A stretch of 64,000 nucleotides of DNA from Medakamo hakoo (lineage: Eukaryota > Chlorophyta > Trebouxiophyceae > Coccomyxaceae). The translations under genes and the position numbers were made by a program. The DNA is taken from positions 620,001 through 684,000 of the forward strand of contig CP089463.1 of NCBI GenBank assembly GCA_026636295.1, read 5' to 3'. Below are positions 61,388 to 64,000 of the stretch, piece after piece (the stretch's first letter is position 1; each line of letters opens with the position of its first letter). The notes below the pieces were generated by a model. That model saw only the letters and a list, made by a program, of their open reading frames with translations. It had not been told where the DNA came from and did not search any database.

Positions 61388-63190
61388 TCACTCGGCCTTG
61401 CCCAGCGCGGCGTCGGCCCGCCGCTCGCGCGCGGCCTCGCTGTCCGACCCGTCGCCCGTGAAGCCCGCCACGACGGCGCGCAGCGTCTCCATGTACATCC
61501 GCTCCCGGTGGTCCTGGAGCGCTTCGCCCGTCACCACGCCCTTGGCCAGCGACCATTCCTCCGACAGCGTGTCCATGAGCGCGTCCTTGCCTTCTGCGAC
61601 CTTGGACGCAAACACTTTCGCGGCGTCCAGGGAGCCGGACCCCTCCTCGAACAGGGCGTCGTCCTTGTGGTCGTTGTCAAACGTGCCGTCCCGGTTCAGG
61701 CACACGACGTGCCCCACGTGCGCGTAGCCGAGCAGGCGCGGCACGCGCGGGATGATGTCGGCCCGGTTGATCACGCGCCATGCGTCCGGGACCGTCGCGT
61801 CGAACGCGTCCTTGAAGGCGCCCGACCCCACGCGCGGGGAGCCGTAGTTGTACAGAAAGATCTGCTTGGTGGCGCCGTCGGCCAGAGTCGTGTGCGCGGC
61901 TTCGTAGGCGGCGAGCGTGGCCAGGGCGCCGCCGAGCGAGTGCCCGCAAAAGTAGAGGGTCCAGGGCTTGCCCGCGGCCGGCCCGCCGGCCGCGTCGCCC
62001 GCGCGCATGGCTTCGGCGAGGACGCGGAAGGCCGCACCGCGGACGGCGCGGTACCCTTCCGTGAACCCGCCGTGCGTCCACGCGTCGGCGGGCGAGGCCT
62101 TCGGCGCCTTCTTCGTCGCCGCCACCTCGGGCGGCAGGGGCGCGGCCGGGTCAAACTCCGTCGGCACGGCTTTCAGGTCCGTCAGGACGTCTTTGATCTT
62201 GTCCATCTCCGTGCCGCGGAAGGCCATGCCCAGGGCCCGGCGCTTGAAGTTGGCGCCCACCAGCAGCTGCGTGTCCGTGCCGGGGTGGTCGATGTACGCG
62301 ACGGCCTCGAAGAGGTCGGCCGCGACGTCGCCCGACACGCGCGCCAACTCCCGCCAGGCGGCGCCCATGCGGGCGACGTCCTCCGAGTCGACGGCCGACC
62401 CGAACTCGCCGGCGGTCGCGGCGGCGAGGAAGGCGTCATCGAGTGGCGTGCGCGCGACGCGGAGGGTGACGGTCGGCCGGGCGTCGCCGGCCGGCTTGGC
62501 ACTGTCCGCCAGCGTGAGCGGGACGACCACCTCCACGGCCTCGCCGCCCGCCGTCGCGGCCACGTCGGACAGGGCGATGCTGCCCGTCCCCAGCACGTCG
62601 TCCTCGGACATGGCGTCCGAGTCGTAGACGGTGACGGAGATGGACGCAGGGGCCGCACCACCGCCCTTCGGCGGCGTGTAGAGGGTGAACCCTTCATTCC
62701 ATTCGGGCGCGAGCGTGTTGGAGGCCACCGTCGATTTCCACGTGGAGGCGCCACAAGACACCACAGCATACGGGTCGGATTTACCCAGGAGGTCGGCGGC
62801 GGGCAGGCCGGCGGCGGAGACGAGCGTGCAGGTCAGGGCGTCGGCCGCCGCGGCCGCGAGGGTCGGGCGGGAGACGTACGCAGTGGCGGCGCCCGCGCCA
62901 TCCACCAGCGCCAGCGCCGGGTCGCGGCCGACGGGTTCCATGTACGCTTCAAACGCGGCGGAGGCAAGCCCAATGCCCAGCGGGATGTTGAAGGGCGCGG
63001 CGCCCGGGATGGTGGGCTCGGGCGGCGTCGGGGAGCCGACCGGGCCCGTTGACTCGGCCGGTGCTTGTTCAGCGGCCGGGTCGGCCGTCGCGTGGCGGGC
63101 GACAAGCCGGCGCGAGTAGGTGGAGGGCAGGAGCTTCGTGGCAGCGCTGCTTCCGGAAACAGCCTGTATTTTGTAGTAGCGGACGGGCAT
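61388..63190 (-). CDS. C2-domain class 3 lipase (alpha/beta hydrolase)
   Basis: A single exon of 600 aa with ATG at 63190. A short amphipathic, Ser/Arg/Ala-rich N-terminus may be a plastid leader. The C2 domain is at about 118-245: LTCTLVSAAGLPAADLLGKS, DPYAVVSCG, LAPEWNEGFTLYTPP, ISVTVYDSDAMSEDDVLGTG, with the Asp residues (KSDPY, DSDAMSEDD) for calcium. The lipase domain follows: RRALGMAFRGTEMDKIKDVL, the nucleophile elbow YFCGHSLGGALATLAAYEA near 415, NYGSPRVGSGAF, and RADIIPRVP carrying the likely catalytic Asp. Class 3 lipases cleave galactolipids, phospholipids or triacylglycerol. A calcium-recruited galactolipase or TAG lipase is plausible; the substrate is not readable. Confidence 0.92.
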   Translation of the reverse strand: MPVRYYKIQAVSGSSAATKLLPSTYSRRLVARHATADPAAEQAPAESTGPVGSPTPPEPTIPGAAPFNIPLGIGLASAAFEAYMEPVGRDPALALVDGAGAATAYVSRPTLAAAAADALTCTLVSAAGLPAADLLGKSDPYAVVSCGASTWKSTVASNTLAPEWNEGFTLYTPPKGGGAAPASISVTVYDSDAMSEDDVLGTGSIALSDVAATAGGEAVEVVVPLTLADSAKPAGDARPTVTLRVARTPLDDAFLAAATAGEFGSAVDSEDVARMGAAWRELARVSGDVAADLFEAVAYIDHPGTDTQLLVGANFKRRALGMAFRGTEMDKIKDVLTDLKAVPTEFDPAAPLPPEVAATKKAPKASPADAWTHGGFTEGYRAVRGAAFRVLAEAMRAGDAAGGPAAGKPWTLYFCGHSLGGALATLAAYEAAHTTLADGATKQIFLYNYGSPRVGSGAFKDAFDATVPDAWRVINRADIIPRVPRLLGYAHVGHVVCLNRDGTFDNDHKDDALFEEGSGSLDAAKVFASKVAEGKDALMDTLSEEWSLAKGVVTGEALQDHRERMYMETLRAVVAGFTGDGSDSEAARERRADAALGKAE

Positions 63191-63741
63191 GGGGCGGGGA
63201 GGCGTAACGAGGGGGAGGTTGGAGGGTGGTGGTGGCAGGGGGTGGTCCAACCAAGGTTGGACCAGACGGGTGTGTGGGGTGGCAGCGCCTGCTGCCCCCG
63301 TGAGTGCACCGCCGCCGCCGCCAGCCAGCGCGTCGCGCGCACATGCACGCGCCGCCCTTTCCTTGCCTGACGGTCGTAATCCCTCCCACTCCCCACGTTG
63401 GCTGCTGCACGTCCTCAAGTGTGGGCCTGGGTGGGCGGCACTCCCTGGAACTGCCGCGGAGGGTGCAATCGGCGCCGTGGCTTGTGGGGCGTTTGTGCTG
63501 CGCCACCGCGGGCCCCGACCCACCGGCAGGATAAAAAAAAACGCACCGCCCGGCGTAAGCCGCGCACAGCAAAGCCACGCATGGGTAGGGCGGCCACCCG
63601 CGTTAGGGCGGCCGTTGGCAGCATGGAGTTTGGGGGGTGAGAGTGGGAGGAGGGAAAAAAACGTGGCCCAATTGTTCTTGTGGGGGGAGGGCTTGATGGC
63701 GAACACAAGCTAGCCAGACTCGCCATCAAAAAGCGGAGAAA
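63191..63741. other. Divergent intergenic region at the right end
   Basis: About 550 bases lie between the lipase ATG and the ATG at 63742 on the other strand. The lipase frame stays open upstream but encodes Trp/Pro/Arg text with no family signal, so I take it as 5' UTR or promoter. No repeats or RNA gene are seen. Confidence 0.45.
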
Positions 63742-64000
63742 ATGCCGCCTCACCCACCGTTGCCCGCGTCCCTGCTTGCGTGGGCGGTCTTGGCAGACGG
63801 TCCAGGATGTCGCGCATCGAACGGCATTCCATGGTCGCGACGCACCGCGTCAGCAGCCGCGGCCGCGGCGGCGGCGCAGCAGCCACCCCCGGCCGTGCCT
63901 GCTGCCTCGACCTCGACCCACTGGCTCGCCGAACTACGGCGCTACACGCTCCACCCCGCCTCGGCGGCCGCCTTCATGGCCGCCACCTCTGACAAAGACG
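63742..64000 (+). CDS. Unknown protein, 5' part only
   Basis: An ATG at 63742 (AAAATGCC) opens a frame that runs off the window with 86 codons. It begins MPPHPPLPASLLAWAVLADG, continues Arg/Ala/Gln-rich and reaches STHWLAELRRYTLHPASAAA and FMAATSDKD. The N-terminus could be a targeting sequence. Nothing is recognisable, and a donor may lie anywhere within it, such as before the end of the window. Confidence 0.35.
   Translation, partial: MPPHPPLPASLLAWAVLADGPGCRASNGIPWSRRTASAAAAAAAAQQPPPAVPAASTSTHWLAELRRYTLHPASAAAFMAATSDKD

Noticed and set aside
1-64000. Mobile elements, tRNA or rRNA genes, CRISPR arrays
   Set aside because: By eye I saw no transposase, reverse transcriptase or capsid text, no long terminal or inverted repeats, no tRNA-like B box in a cloverleaf, and no spaced repeats. 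A dedicated tRNA and repeat search would settle this.

Overview
The window is nuclear DNA from a very GC-rich photosynthetic eukaryote, most likely a unicellular green alga (Chlorophyta). The evidence is a nuclear two-copy PsbY precursor, a plastid DXS, a plastid-type RNase J, a URT1-like uridylyltransferase, a TSJT1/DUF3700 protein, a HUA2-like CID protein, and many short spliceosomal introns. Codon third positions are almost all G or C, so antisense and out-of-frame reading frames are long and misleading. I cannot name the species.

The window is densely packed: about 36 protein genes in 64 kb, most with 0-4 short introns and 5' splice sites of type GTGCG or GTGAG. Gene models were built by joining exons at GT-AG sites that preserve phase and family similarity. 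I found no tRNA, rRNA, transposon, provirus or CRISPR.

Layout: 1-548 NSUN5-like rRNA methyltransferase (partial, -); 666-2086 TIM21/Coa1-like (+); 2219-3817 HUA2-like CID protein (-); 3973-6054 URT1-like TUTase (+); 6192-7616 two overlapping unknown models; 8323-9296 PsbY (-); 9447-11660 LMBR1-like (-); 12296-13945 seipin (+); 13989-14831 Dabb-domain protein (-); 15076-17420 CAF-1 p60 (-); 17558-18108 VPS55 (+); 18233-21125 claspin/MRC1-like (-); 21583-23115 REF/SRPP-like lipid-droplet candidate (-); 23817-25374 double rhodanese (-); 25711-28261 PAS-kinase (-); 28405-29724 unknown (-); 29885-30190 small protein (+); 30487-31749 RPS16 (-); 31916-33719 RFT1 (+); 33783-34723 YJU2B/CCDC130 (-); 35029-36104 TSJT1-like (-); 36403-39254 DXS (-); 39499-41450 sorting nexin (-); 41556-42151 LYR-like (+); 42162-48734 BIG-type ARF-GEF (+); 49057-50082 secreted orphan (-); 50276-51371 membrane orphan (+); 51538-54668 RNase J (+); 54792-56405 GT61 glycosyltransferase (-); 56679-57467 DENR (+); 57686-60176 EXO1 (-); 60364-60945 unknown (+); 61388-63190 C2-lipase (-); 63742-64000 unknown partial (+).

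This is a housekeeping region, not a single pathway. Loose themes recur: genome maintenance (CAF-1, claspin, EXO1), RNA processing (URT1-like, YJU2B, HUA2-like, RNase J), membrane traffic (VPS55, sorting nexin, BIG, LMBR1) and lipid droplets or lipids (seipin, REF-like, C2-lipase). Genes often lie in divergent or convergent pairs with very short spacers. I see no clearly new multi-gene system. The most novel single items are the GAF-like/PAS/kinase with an altered HRD motif, the antisense-overlapping pair at 6.2-7.6 kb, and several proteins I cannot assign.
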